A DNA stretch of 64,000 nucleotides from CBDBBY01 sp965203795 (GTDB lineage: Bacteria > Pseudomonadota > Alphaproteobacteria > Rhodobacterales > Rhodobacteraceae): NCBI GenBank assembly GCA_965203795.1, contig OZ241915.1, positions 496,001-560,000 of the forward strand, given 5' to 3'. Positions 1 to 8,869 of the stretch are shown in pieces. The translations under genes were made by a program, and so were the position numbers. The stretch's first letter is position 1. Each line of letters begins with the position of its first letter. A model generated the notes under the pieces. That model did not search any database. It was given only the letters and a program-made list of their open reading frames with translations, and was not told the DNA's origin.

Positions 1-862
1 GAGTTGTCACTTGGGCATTGCCCATCACGACCACTTGCGAGATTCGGGGAAGCGCAGCCTTGGTCTTGGTCCCGTCGTCTTCGGAAACGATCAACGTTTC
101 CGCTCGCTTGGAAATCCGCGCGTTGTGCGCTTGGACGTACAGGGGCATCGCTTCGTCGTGCCTGACGGAAATCGGGCGGATTCGGGTTCCGGCGCGGGAG
201 TAGTGGTTGACCTCGTCAGGAAGGCAGATTCCAACCAACGAGCAACGGGGGCATTTCGGGCTGTCGCGGAGAGGAGGTGGAATCCGGCCTGACTCGGCAA
301 CGAGCCGAAGGTGGCCAACAATGCTGCGGGTTTCGGTCCGCAGTTCTTCGTCGAATGGGACAACAACGCGTTCCCGGCTTTCGGAATAATAGATGATTCC
401 GGCTTCGCAGCGGTACCCGTTCTCCTCCAGCAGCAGTCCTTGGACGCAGAGTTGGACCCTTTCCGGCAGGTAGGCGCTGGCAGCGATATGTGGCCGTTTA
501 CCTGCCTTGTAGTCAACGGGGGAAACTGAAGAGCCATCGGATTCAACCAAGTCGATTTTCGCAATCAACCCGAGGCGCGTCGAAGATATCGTCACTGATC
601 GCGTTGACGGTCTAGTCACGCCCTCGAGATCGTCAGGAGGCGGGAGCGGCCGGTCCTCTTGGTCAACCCGCCTGTGGACAAAAGCGCCCTTCACGGTGTC
701 CGAAGACTCCGCCCACTCGCCTTGAACCCATTCAAGATAGGCCAGCCGCGGGCAATACGCGAACTCGTTAACCATTCTTGCCGGCAGAAGAGGGGCATCC
801 TCCAGCGTCGGCGGCGCTTCCAGCGGAAGTTCCGCCAGTCTGGATCTGCTAGTGTCGGCCAT
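1..862 (-). CDS. cas4-cas1: Cas4-Cas1 fusion protein, partial (C-terminus beyond left edge)
   Basis: CRISPR spacer-acquisition protein in which a Cas4 (RecB-like nuclease) is fused to the integrase Cas1. Reading leftwards from ATG at 862 one open frame of 287 codons runs off the window. The Cas4 part has an N-terminal cysteine region (NEFAYCPRLAYLEW, near residue 32), the RecB-type motif VDYKAGKR (near 113) and a C-terminal iron-sulfur cysteine cluster CPRCSLVGIC (near 202). At about residue 231 a Cas1 N-terminus begins (MPLYVQAHNARISKRAETL). The catalytic Cas1 domain lies outside the window. A strong Shine-Dalgarno (CAGGAGGA) sits directly before the ATG. Cas4-Cas1 fusions are known from type I-G (formerly I-U), type V-B and some other loci, so the subtype cannot be read here. 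Cas2 and an array would be expected further left. Confidence 0.9.
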   Translation of the reverse strand, partial: MADTSRSRLAELPLEAPPTLEDAPLLPARMVNEFAYCPRLAYLEWVQGEWAESSDTVKGAFVHRRVDQEDRPLPPPDDLEGVTRPSTRSVTISSTRLGLIAKIDLVESDGSSVSPVDYKAGKRPHIAASAYLPERVQLCVQGLLLEENGYRCEAGIIYYSESRERVVVPFDEELRTETRSIVGHLRLVAESGRIPPPLRDSPKCPRCSLVGICLPDEVNHYSRAGTRIRPISVRHDEAMPLYVQAHNARISKRAETLIVSEDDGTKTKAALPRISQVVVMGNAQVTT

Positions 863-1000
863 TCCTCCTGCGTCCGGATGTTTGAGCGTAGTGTCTGGAG
901 GTTGCGTGAAACAACAGGGGCAACGTTGTTACGTGAAAACTCCTTAAAGGCGATCGTATTGCTTGCGCAGGAAATGTAAAGATTCTGACAGGGTTCAGGA

Positions 1001-1038
1001 TCTTTAGCACTCCCCGTCGGCCGATCATCGCCGAACTC
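1001..1038. repeat. Short dispersed repeat, copy 1
   Basis: A stretch beginning TCTTTAGCACTCCCC and continuing into GGCCGAT and CGCC recurs imperfectly at 25796-25832. Both copies lie close to IS debris, so this is probably the end of a mobile element. It contains the 9-base half TTAGCACTC of a CIRCE operator but lacks the inverted partner. Confidence 0.45.
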
Positions 1039-1263
1039 GATGGGGATTCGAACCCTTGCCTCGGCCTGTCGCGCTCCAGCCCTCAGCGAGGGTAGGCGGG
1101 TGCCTTGGAACCCCGGTTCGGCTGACGCCGACGTCAGCGGGCCGTCAAGTGCGTTCAGAGGTACAGGAAAGCATAGAAAGCGTGGACAATCCTTTCCGGG
1201 ATCCTGTTCGCGGCCGCGGCGCTGTCGGCCCGGATTGCCCGACTCTTCCCACACTTCCCGCAT

Positions 1264-1545
1264 GGTGATTGGGTTCACTACATTCTGGACTGTCGGGGTC
1301 TTTTCTCCTGTTCGATTCGGCTGGCAGGGTATTCGGCTGGCTTGGCGGTTTCCACCATGGTTTCCGGCCGGCGCTTCGGCGGGTTGCTGATCGCGGGCGA
1401 TTCGTTCCGTTTTCCGGCGCCGCCGTCGTGGGCCGCGCTCTTGCGTTCGATTCGAGAATGAAGAAGTCGGTGTCCGTAGGTTCGTTTCATGAGGCGGCCG
1501 TCAGGAACTCTTCGGGCGTCCTGCACCCGGAGGAGCAGTGAAGCC
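1264..1545 (-). pseudogene. IS481-type insertion sequence remnant, copy 1 (3' end only)
   Basis: The DNA aligns base by base, with many substitutions, to the end of a second copy at 27230-27520. Both share the outer end around TACATTCTGGACTGT and the block GTTTCATGAGGCGGCC, which covers the transposase stop codon. Only the last few transposase codons and the downstream terminus survive. It is a decayed fragment with no coding capacity, and it lies just upstream of the cas4-cas1 gene. Confidence 0.6.
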
Positions 1546-2557
1546 TTCCCGCGCAGTGCCAGAGCCGGATCGACCGAGCACTTGCACGTGAGGTCCGCGC
1601 GGATGCACCCGTCGGGCTTTCGCTGGGATCTTTTGCGCCGGACCACGGCGGCGATCTTGGTCTCGCCGGACATCAGCTTGGTGAGATAGGCATCCTTCAC
1701 CATGTAGACCAAATGCTTCGGCCTATCCGACCGATGTAAGTGTCGGAGCCTCGGTGACCCGGGTTAGAGACGGCCCTGTTGTCTCAGCTTCTCCCAGCTG
1801 AAGATCGTGGAGCTTGGAATCTCAGCCACGTTGACGACCCCACGCGCTGCAACGCCCTCGCCTCTCGCCACCAAGCCGGCTCTGCACGCCTTCCCGCAAC
1901 GTCTGATACGCATCGTCAAGGCCGCCCTGGCGAAGTGGGGACGTGTTTGACGCTTGCTTCGACGACCTCTTGATTGTTCGGTTCACAAACAGGCTGGGAG
2001 CCCAAGCGCCGTTCGTCAATCGACATCCATTTGGGCGGAGTCCCGCACATATGGATCGCGTGATCAGTCGAGAATGCGCCTGAACTCAATCGCCGGTACC
2101 GACGAATCCACTCTGCAGGTCTCCGAGTGCTCCGTTATTGAGGTCTCGTGCGACCATCCGACCCTTGACGAACTTGTTCGTGTTTCCCACCTACCGTCAA
2201 TCATCAGCATGACAAGGTTGGTCTCGTGCGACGTCCGGGACATCGTTGATTTCGCTTGCATGATCGTTTTTGCTATCATTCGGATATCCTTTTTGTTGCG
2301 GATTTGCATGGTTCGGGTTAGGTAGAGACTGGTGTGGACGATGTCAAGTGCATAGAATACACAGAATGTGAAAAATTTTGACCTTCCCATCAAGGGCCTC
2401 ATTGAAGCTGTGTCTTCTACAGAGCAGGTTCAGACCGCGGCAAAATTTTCCGGGCAAGCTAGCCCGGCCCCGTTCAACCGCGACGATACCTGGCAGTACG
2501 CAGTTCAAACCACGGAGATGACCGAAAGGGACAATTGCAAAGGGTTGCTCAATCGAA
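1546..2557. other. Stretch without recognisable genes
   Basis: About 1 kb with only short, low-quality open frames on either strand. Part of it (2060-2560) is richer in A+T than the surroundings. I see no tRNA, repeat array or conserved protein motif. It probably holds decayed or transferred DNA between the IS481 remnant and the dehydrogenase gene. Confidence 0.5.
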
Positions 2558-3775
2558 TCATAAGAAAGCCTGAAGGCCAGTTTGGGCGCGCCCGAGAACA
2601 AGCGCATGCACATCGTGAGTTCCCTCGTACGTGTTGACGGTTTCGAGGTTCTGCGCGTGCCGCATGACGTGGTACTCGGCTTGGATCCCGTTTCCGCCAT
2701 GCATGTCCCTCGCCGTGCGGGCGATCTCCAGGGCCTTGCCGGAATTGTTTCGCTTGACCAGCGAAATGCTCTCGGCGGACAGTCGTCCGTCGTCGATGAG
2801 GCGGCCCACCCTTAGCGAGGCTTGAAGCCCGAGCGCGATCTCCGTTTGCATGTCGGCCAGCTTCTTCTGAAACAGCTGCGTCTGGGCAAGCGGGCGGCCG
2901 AACTGTTTCCGGTCCAACCCGTACTGCCGCGCAAGGAGCCAGCACTCTTCAGCCGCGCCCATCGTTCCCCAAGCGATTCCGTAGCGCGCGCGGTTCAGGC
3001 AGCCGAACGGCCCCTTGAGGCCGGAAACGCCCTGCAAAAGCGCATCTTCTCCGACTTCGACGCCGTTCATGGCGATTTCACCGGTGACCGATGTCCGCAG
3101 CGAAAGTTTTCCCTTGATTGCGGGCGCCGACAGTCCGGCCATGCCTTTTTCCAGGATGAATCCGCGTATCGCTCCATTGTGCGCTCCCGACTTCGCCCAG
3201 ACGATGAACACATCCGCGATCGGCGAATTCGAAATCCAAGTCTTGTTGCCGCTGATCCTGTAGCCGTCGGTTGTCGGCGTTGCCGTCGTCGTCATGCTTC
3301 CGGGATCGGATCCCGCGCCGGGCTCCGTGAGCCCGAAGCAGCCGATCAGTTCGCCGCGAGCGAGTGACGGAAGGTATTTTTTCTTCTGCTCGTCCGTCCC
3401 GTAGACGTGGATGGGATGCATGACAAGCGACGATTGAACGCTGATCATGGAGCGGTATCCCGAATCCACGCGCTCGATTTCACGCGCTGCCAAGCCGTAG
3501 GACACGTGGCTGGCATCCGATCCGCCATACTTTTCCGGAAGCGTCATCCCGAATAGCCCAGTGCTTCCCATCAGCGGGAACAGCTCCGGCGCAGGTGTTT
3601 CGTTCAGGTAGGCGTCCGTGACGCGGGGACGCAGTTCCGCGTCTGCAAACGCTTTTGCGGAATCCCTAATGAGGCGTTCCTCGTCATCAAGCATGTCCTC
3701 GAGCAAAAGCGGATCATCCCATTGGAATCGGGATTTCGGGTGCCACGACCGCAGATTCTCTTGCGCCACCGTCAT
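2558..3775 (-). CDS. gcdH: Glutaryl-CoA dehydrogenase (acyl-CoA dehydrogenase family)
   Basis: FAD enzyme that oxidises and decarboxylates glutaryl-CoA to crotonyl-CoA in lysine, tryptophan and aromatic degradation; cytoplasmic tetramer in known members. The 405-residue protein has the usual order: N-terminal helical domain, the acyl-CoA dehydrogenase signature CFGLTEPGAGSDPGS, the middle beta domain (GNKTWISNSPIADVFIVWAK) and the C-terminal helical domain with catalytic Glu384 in TYEGTHDVH. The pattern RFQWDDPLLL near the start is typical of the glutaryl-CoA subgroup. I chose ATG at 3775, which has GAGAGG upstream and starts at the family position; an in-frame ATG 34 codons earlier would add an unrelated extension. 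It stands alone, transcribed towards the decayed stretch, with the tRNA gene upstream on the other strand. Confidence 0.93.
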   Translation of the reverse strand: MTVAQENLRSWHPKSRFQWDDPLLLEDMLDDEERLIRDSAKAFADAELRPRVTDAYLNETPAPELFPLMGSTGLFGMTLPEKYGGSDASHVSYGLAAREIERVDSGYRSMISVQSSLVMHPIHVYGTDEQKKKYLPSLARGELIGCFGLTEPGAGSDPGSMTTTATPTTDGYRISGNKTWISNSPIADVFIVWAKSGAHNGAIRGFILEKGMAGLSAPAIKGKLSLRTSVTGEIAMNGVEVGEDALLQGVSGLKGPFGCLNRARYGIAWGTMGAAEECWLLARQYGLDRKQFGRPLAQTQLFQKKLADMQTEIALGLQASLRVGRLIDDGRLSAESISLVKRNNSGKALEIARTARDMHGGNGIQAEYHVMRHAQNLETVNTYEGTHDVHALVLGRAQTGLQAFL

Positions 3776-4003
3776 CGTTTCATGCCTCTCGCGTCGTCGT
3801 TTGGGAGCGCAGCTTGCAATGCGCAACGATGTGCGCTCTCCGTCGTTCCTGCCAGTCGGTATTCGATTCCATGGCACCGTTCAACAAACCGGCGATCCTG
3901 GCTGTTCTCTTAACCAAGCTCTGTGCAGTCCGCGGCATCGCTGATTCGCTTGTCCCGCATTTGGTCTTGCCGACACCCGAAGCGTTCCCGTATTACCAAA
4001 GGC

Positions 4004-4093
4004 GGAGACGTGGCCGAGCGGTCGAAGGCGCTCCCCTGCTAAGGGAGTAGGCGGGAAACCGCCTCGAGGGTTCGAATCCCTTCGTCTCCGCCA
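4004..4093 (+). tRNA. tRNA-Ser (anticodon GCT)
   Basis: Complete class II tRNA with encoded CCA end. The acceptor arm GGAGACG pairs with CGTCTCC. The anticodon stem CTCCC/GGGAG encloses the loop CTGCTAA with anticodon GCT. A long variable arm (GGCGGGAAACCGCC) follows, and the T arm carries GGGTTCGAATCCC. It decodes AGC and AGU serine codons. Confidence 0.97.
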
Positions 4094-4395
4094 CCAGCCG
4101 TTGATTTACGTAGGTCCGGAGTTGCCCGGGCACGGCATCTGGTCCCAGAGCGATTTTGACTGGGTTCGCGTAGTTCCGGCGCTCCGCCCTTTGCAGCGCG
4201 GTCTGCGGGCTGCCCAAACCGCTTTCACGAACCGGGACAGCGAGGAAGCGCTCGGCGGAAGTGCTCCGGCTGCCGGGGGGCACAAGCAACGCGAACGAAA
4301 TCATGCTGCGCCGTTGCGGGCTCTGGAATACACTGCCGATTGCGGCGGCGGGCGCACCGTGATGCATCCATGTCTTCTGCAACGGAAAGGAAAAC

Positions 4396-5690
4396 GGACA
4401 CCTCCGACAACGGCTTGATTTCGCGTTTTGGTCGGCTTCGCGGGTCGGCGGCCGCGGCATTTCGCCCGTTCCGGCCGGTTTGGAGGTCCGGATTGTTTGA
4501 TTGGGGCCGCTGCCGGCCTGTTCGGAGTGTCGGGGAGCGGGATCCGGGCCGTTTCCGGCCTTGGCGGGGTCAGGCAGGCGCACTTCGACTGCGGAGCCAG
4601 CGCAGCCGGTTCATGTTGCAGCCATGTTCGCGAGCGTGACCGCCGCCTTGGCGCGGGCCATTCCGATCGTCCGGATCCTCAGCCCCATGCGATCCTTCTG
4701 GTGGGCGAAGACATGCTCCACCTTCGCCCGGATCGACGATTTGCGCCCGTTGGCCTTGGCGGTCCGCTTGCCCATGGGGCGGCCCCGCGGCTTCCTGCGG
4801 TGGATGCGGCTCGCCGTGCCGTTCGCCTTGAGCCAGTCCTCGTTCCGCTGGGAGCGGTAGGCCGTGTCGGCCCACACCTCGCTCCCGGTGTTGGCGGTCT
4901 GGATCAGGCCCTCCCGCAGCCTCGCGCCGTCATGGGCGGCGGCGTCGGTGACGATCTGCCGCCGGATGATCCCGTGCTTCCGGTCGATGCTGATGTGGGA
5001 CTTGTAGCCGAACACCGGGATGGCGATGTCGACCTGCCCCGCGCCGTCCGGCCGGAGCTTCGCCTTGCGGAACTTGACGGTCCAGCGCGCGTCCGTGTCC
5101 TTCTGCGCCGCCTTGGCGGGCTCGTCGGGCCGGATCTCCCGGGCGGTTCGCCCCTCCTTGATCGCGGCCTTCTCCGCGGCGCCGGCGCGCTGGCGCGGAG
5201 CCGCGATCAGCGACGAGTCCAGCATCTGGCCGGACCGGGAGATGAAGCCCGCCGCGTTGATCATCCGCTCAAGCTCCGCGGACAAGGCATCCAACTCGCC
5301 CGCCTTGACCGGCGCCTCGCGGAAATCCCACAGCGTGTTCGCGTCCGGAACCTTGTCGCGCAGCTCGAGCCCGCAGAAGCGCATCCAGCCCGGCCGGTCC
5401 CGCACCGCGTTCTCCGTCGCTTCGAGCGACAGGCCGTGGCGGCCCTGGAGCACGAGCATCTTGAACTCCGGCACAACATCCAAAGCCGGGCGGCCGCCCT
5501 TCGGGCCTCGCGGCTTCCCTGCGGCCCTCTCAAGGATCGGCCGGAACCGCTCGAAATCCACCGTCCTGTCCAGCGCCTCAAGCGGATCGCCGTCCGCCGA
5601 AATCTCCTTCAAACGCTCCTCGACGTCCCAAAATCCAGGCTGCTTCGCCATCACGGCCTCCAGTGCTGCTGATCCTTCGAATCACAGGCC
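4396..5690 (-). mobile_element. Insertion sequence, IS5 family, apparently intact
   Basis: One full-length transposase gene with flanking sequence. The left limit is inferred by comparison: the terminal block GGACACCTCCGACAACGGC at 4396 recurs, altered, at the ends of the decayed copies near 10720 and 25500. The right limit lies just outside the transposase start, before the Fic gene, and is approximate. At least three decayed relatives occur in the window (9936-10735, 11700-12180, 25490-25660), so the family has been active here for a long time. Confidence 0.75.
4611..5654 (-). CDS. IS5 family transposase
   Basis: DDE-type transposase of 347 residues, full length for the family. The N-terminal DUF772-like region (residues about 20-120, with TENAVRDRPGWMRFCGLEL) precedes the DDE core: first Asp in QMLDSSLIAAPR (about 145), second Asp in VWADTAYRSQ (about 245), and Glu in KVEHVFAHQKDRMGLRIR (about 315). 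The reading frame is undisturbed, in contrast to the other copies nearby, so it is likely functional. It starts with a Met-Met pair directly inside the element end. Confidence 0.93.
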   Translation of the reverse strand: MMAKQPGFWDVEERLKEISADGDPLEALDRTVDFERFRPILERAAGKPRGPKGGRPALDVVPEFKMLVLQGRHGLSLEATENAVRDRPGWMRFCGLELRDKVPDANTLWDFREAPVKAGELDALSAELERMINAAGFISRSGQMLDSSLIAAPRQRAGAAEKAAIKEGRTAREIRPDEPAKAAQKDTDARWTVKFRKAKLRPDGAGQVDIAIPVFGYKSHISIDRKHGIIRRQIVTDAAAHDGARLREGLIQTANTGSEVWADTAYRSQRNEDWLKANGTASRIHRRKPRGRPMGKRTAKANGRKSSIRAKVEHVFAHQKDRMGLRIRTIGMARAKAAVTLANMAAT

Positions 5691-5725
5691 CGCGCAAAAC
5701 GCCAGGTTTTCGGAGGCGTCCAAAC

Positions 5726-6625
5726 TTGTTGACTGAAAAACCTCCATGGGACCCGGACGACGCGGAGCGAACTCTGAACATTCGGCCGGGATATCGCCCG
5801 TCGCCGGTAGGCGAGGTTCCGGCCCCGCTGTTTCTGGAGAGTCTCGATCCCGATTCGCAGGGGCTCGCAATGGCGGAGATCCGGATTGCCTGGTCGCACC
5901 ATTCCACTGCGATCGAAGGGAACAGGCTGACGCTAGCGGAAGCCCGGAGCTGGCTGGAGACCGGCGAGTATCTTGGTCATCGGACGGAAGAGTATACGGA
6001 GGTCGGCGGGCAGGCGGAGGCGCTGGACATGCTCTGGACGCTGCTGGACCGCGATCTGGAAACACGCGATCTGTTGGAGATGCATGAGTTTCTGATACCG
6101 TTCGGGATGCGCCGTCCGAACGATATCGTTGGCCGCTGGAAAGTCAGGCCGAACGGAATTTGGCGGCGCGACGCCGACGGGCGCACGACTTTGCACATGC
6201 TGATCGAGCCTGAATTCGTGCCGCGGCTCATGGAAGAGTTCGTCGAGGAAGTGAACAAGGCGTCGTTCGTCGGCGTGCAGCCCGGCTGCGAACACATCGA
6301 ATTCGCGCGACTGCAGCTGGGCTTTGTCAATGTTCATCCGTTCTTCGACGGAAATGGGCGAATGTCGCGCATGATTGCGAACATCCCGCTCCTGCGTTCA
6401 GGGCTTGATCCGTTGATCATTCCGGTTGAGCACCGCGCCGCCTACATGGCGGCATTGGGCGAATACAGCGACCGGGCGGGCGAGTTGCGCGGTCAGAACG
6501 GAATTTGGCCCAACGGGTTCGATTGGCCTGAGTTCCGGGAGTTCTGCCTAATCTGCATGCCGTTTTGCGCAGAACTGCTTGGCGGGTTCCGCGAGCGGCA
6601 AGCGGAGCGAGATCAGCATTCCTGA
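5726..6625 (+). CDS. Fic domain protein (adenylyltransferase family) with N-terminal inhibitory helix
   Basis: Fic proteins transfer AMP or other nucleotide moieties to target proteins. The catalytic motif HPFFDGNGR sits near residue 205. An inhibitory-helix motif STAIEGN near residue 64 lies before the Fic core, which marks a class II, self-inhibited Fic protein. Between them is a flap-like segment with PNDIVGRWKVRPN. About 300 residues. The frame is open from a GTG at 5663 inside the IS end, but TTG at 5726 has CGGAGG nine bases upstream and is the better start. The gene abuts the IS5 element, and the insertion may have replaced its promoter. It may act alone as a toxin-like or regulatory enzyme; no separate antitoxin gene is visible. 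Confidence 0.85.
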   Translation: MLTEKPPWDPDDAERTLNIRPGYRPSPVGEVPAPLFLESLDPDSQGLAMAEIRIAWSHHSTAIEGNRLTLAEARSWLETGEYLGHRTEEYTEVGGQAEALDMLWTLLDRDLETRDLLEMHEFLIPFGMRRPNDIVGRWKVRPNGIWRRDADGRTTLHMLIEPEFVPRLMEEFVEEVNKASFVGVQPGCEHIEFARLQLGFVNVHPFFDGNGRMSRMIANIPLLRSGLDPLIIPVEHRAAYMAALGEYSDRAGELRGQNGIWPNGFDWPEFREFCLICMPFCAELLGGFRERQAERDQHS

Positions 6626-6943
6626 CTGGCGGCAGGCTCAAAATCGGGTTGCTTCGCCGCTGCGGCCATATCCGTATAGCCCGTCCGCATCGCATGAATT
6701 CGAGAAACTGCTCCGAGGCAGCCGCGCTGCCCATCCAAAGCCGTTTCGGCCGACCTGATCATCCAACGGAGCAGGCGTCGAGGACCGTGCGGTTCCGTTG
6801 CGGCCATCGCGTTCGCACGAAGTTGCGAATCCGCGTGCTGCCGCGCCAGGAGGTGCGAGCGGAGGTCAGGCTCCTCCGATGCCCGGTGTCGTGGATGTCG
6901 AATTGAATTTCTCGGCGTGCAAGTCATCGCCTTGCGGCATCGA
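6626..6943. other. Convergent gap without recognisable features
   Basis: This gap separates the ends of the Fic gene and hipA. Open frames here are short and lack family motifs. I see no clear terminator hairpin with a T-tract. Confidence 0.4.
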
Positions 6944-8185
6944 TCACGTTGCCAGTGAGAGCCCGCGTGCAAGATCGTCGTGCTCGAACGCCGTTCGCAT
7001 CCGCTTTATCTCTGCGGACGGTGCCTTCCTGCGGAAGGCGAACTCCTCCCATTTCCGGGTGACGCCGGCGCAATCGGCGATCACCTGGTCGGCCCGGGCC
7101 AGTGGCATGAAAAACTCCGCAACGGAGCGAAGCAAATCGATCGAAGCGGTTCCGTCGTCGAAATCGATCTTCGTCGACAGAATTCGCGGTCCGTCCGGAA
7201 CGGGGTTGACGTCGTAAGCCGGACTCAAGGTCCAGCCCTTGCGTCCGGTCCACAGGAACCCGGTGTTCCTGAGATGGTCGTCGGTGTTGGTAATCAGGAT
7301 CGAGAACGCAATGCGCCGGAACAGCTCCTGCCGGTCGCGATCCGGGAACGCGCCCCGCTCATTGATCGCATCGACGAGTTCGAGGTAGCTGCCGTCCTCG
7401 TTGCGGTCGCGGTGCTCCGTCATCGCCATTCCGGACATGAACGGAACCCTGTGGCCGTTGTCGGTTCGGTCGAACCTTTGGGACACGAAAACCGGACCTG
7501 AGGCGTGATCGACAAGGTCGTGCTTGGCCGCGGCAATCCCTGCCGCTTCCGCCATGTCCAGCGCGATGGCTTCCCAGCGGGAGATCGAGTGCGTGTCGGT
7601 CTCTTTGGGGAATTTGGCTATGGAGAGGCGCTTGCGTTGATCGCGGACCGACGCCTTGGGCCGGGCGCCGCCAAGCGAAGATCCCGGAGCGAGGATCAAT
7701 TGGATATCCTTTTCGGTCTCCTCTCCGTTCAGGACCCGCCAGGACGACTCCAAGAGCTCGCCCAAAGCGGCGATCGTCGGGACTCTTGGATCCTGCTGCG
7801 CGTGGAATTCGCCATCGACCTTGAACCGGAGCGCGCCCAAGCGGGTCAAGTCGGGGACTCCGAGCAGGTAGTCGGCTTCCTGCAGGATTCGAGCCGGACG
7901 CTCCTCGGTGTCGGCAAGGCGCCGCTCTTCGCGCCGCATCAATTCCCTGCCCCACGTGCCGGGGGCGCTGTCACCCAGCGTTCCGAACATGTCCTGGCCG
8001 CGCCGGGTGTGGATCGGGCCGGGTGAAAGCGGCAGTTCGGGATCGAACTGAAACGCCTCGGGCGAACGGTTCCAATCGGGATCGTGCTCGTAGCTCACTC
8101 GCTCCCGGCCCGCGCCGGAATGTCGGCGCATTGCGCCAATGCGGCGGAGAGCGCCGAAGGCGTCGAGATAAACCTCTATAGTCAC
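6944..8185 (-). CDS. hipA: HipA-type serine/threonine kinase toxin
   Basis: Kinase of the HipA family; characterised members phosphorylate aminoacyl-tRNA synthetases and induce dormancy. The 413-residue protein shows a glycine-rich segment GSSLGGARPKA (about 153), ATP-site lysine in SIAKFPKETD, the catalytic motif NTDDHLRNTGF near residue 298 and the metal-binding LSPAYDVNP (about 315). The start is GTG at 8185, whose GTGA overlaps the stop of the upstream hipB gene, the usual translational coupling. All key residues are present, so the toxin looks functional. It is one of two HipBA modules in the window; the other has a broken hipA. Confidence 0.9.
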   Translation of the reverse strand: MTIEVYLDAFGALRRIGAMRRHSGAGRERVSYEHDPDWNRSPEAFQFDPELPLSPGPIHTRRGQDMFGTLGDSAPGTWGRELMRREERRLADTEERPARILQEADYLLGVPDLTRLGALRFKVDGEFHAQQDPRVPTIAALGELLESSWRVLNGEETEKDIQLILAPGSSLGGARPKASVRDQRKRLSIAKFPKETDTHSISRWEAIALDMAEAAGIAAAKHDLVDHASGPVFVSQRFDRTDNGHRVPFMSGMAMTEHRDRNEDGSYLELVDAINERGAFPDRDRQELFRRIAFSILITNTDDHLRNTGFLWTGRKGWTLSPAYDVNPVPDGPRILSTKIDFDDGTASIDLLRSVAEFFMPLARADQVIADCAGVTRKWEEFAFRRKAPSAEIKRMRTAFEHDDLARGLSLAT

Positions 8186-8481
8186 TTTCTTGAGCGAACG
8201 GCTTTCGGAAGCTGCTCCATCGCAAGCTGATCGCCGACCGGATCGTCTACTCCGCCCCAGCCGTCGAGCAGCCCCAACGCTTGAAGTATAAGCGCGTACG
8301 ATCCTGCGCTTACACTGGGATCGCCGCGCTCCGCCCGTCGCAGCGTTGGTCGGGTCATGCCCGCGCGTTCCGCGACGAGCTCCTGGGTGAGCCGTCGTCG
8401 AAGCCGGGCCTTCCGCAATCCGTCGCCGAAGTTGCGCAGTTCCCGCCGAACCGCCGGCGATGTTGTGATCTTTGTGGACAC
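8182..8481 (-). CDS. hipB: HipB-like antitoxin, XRE-type helix-turn-helix regulator
   Basis: Small DNA-binding protein of 99 residues that would bind HipA and repress the hipBA operon. The helix-turn-helix covers residues about 20-75 (KARLRRRLTQELVAERAGM then TRPTLRRAERGDPSVS). The start is GTG at 8481. It overlaps hipA by four bases. Upstream DNA contains short inverted elements (GGATTTTCC, and GGAA-N8-TTCC) that could be operator sites, but I cannot assign them firmly. The C-terminal tail is short and basic. Confidence 0.88.
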   Translation of the reverse strand: MSTKITTSPAVRRELRNFGDGLRKARLRRRLTQELVAERAGMTRPTLRRAERGDPSVSAGSYALILQALGLLDGWGGVDDPVGDQLAMEQLPKAVRSRK

Positions 8482-8869
8482 TATGGAAACTTTGGATTCC
8501 TTTTGCCCAACTCATGTAACATGGATTTTCCAAAAAATTGCGACACTCCGCCCGTATCCGCAGCTGCGCCGCATATACCGTCAAGCCGGGCCTGCGATGA
8601 ACTATCGCTGCCGCCGGGCATCGGCCGCCATTCCGGTTTCGTCGGCCGCCCGGCAATGTCGTCGCGTTCCGGTTGTCGAAGACTTCTTGATCGAAGCCCG
8701 CAGGATGCCGGGAGTTTCCGAAACTGTTCGCCGAACCGGGCCTGCTTTGCTTCGGCGGATGGCTCGCGGAAGCGCAGCCGTCAGGACGGGGGGGGACTGC
8801 CGCGTCCCAAGGCGGCTTGCGCAATGCGGGCGGCTTGTGCGGAACAGCGGAAGCGTGTTGGGTTTCCGA
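8482..8869. promoter_or_regulatory. Divergent intergenic region of hipBA and the LysR gene
   Basis: About 390 bases between two divergently transcribed regulators. The hipB-proximal 70 bases are A+T-rich with the inverted elements named under hipB and are the likely autoregulatory region. The LysR-proximal part shows no convincing promoter. Confidence 0.35.

Noticed and set aside
1001..1012. CIRCE half-site TTAGCACTC at 1004 and 25798
   Set aside because: The inverted partner GAGTGCTAA is absent at both places and no chaperone gene follows. Only 45801-45827 is a complete CIRCE.
1038..1060. T-arm-like sequence GGGGATTCGAACCC suggesting a tRNA
   Set aside because: No acceptor, anticodon or D arm could be folded around it on either strand.
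2064..2402. 112-codon minus-strand frame in the A+T-richer stretch
   Set aside because: No ribosome-binding site, no recognisable motif, and competing frames of equal length on the other strand.
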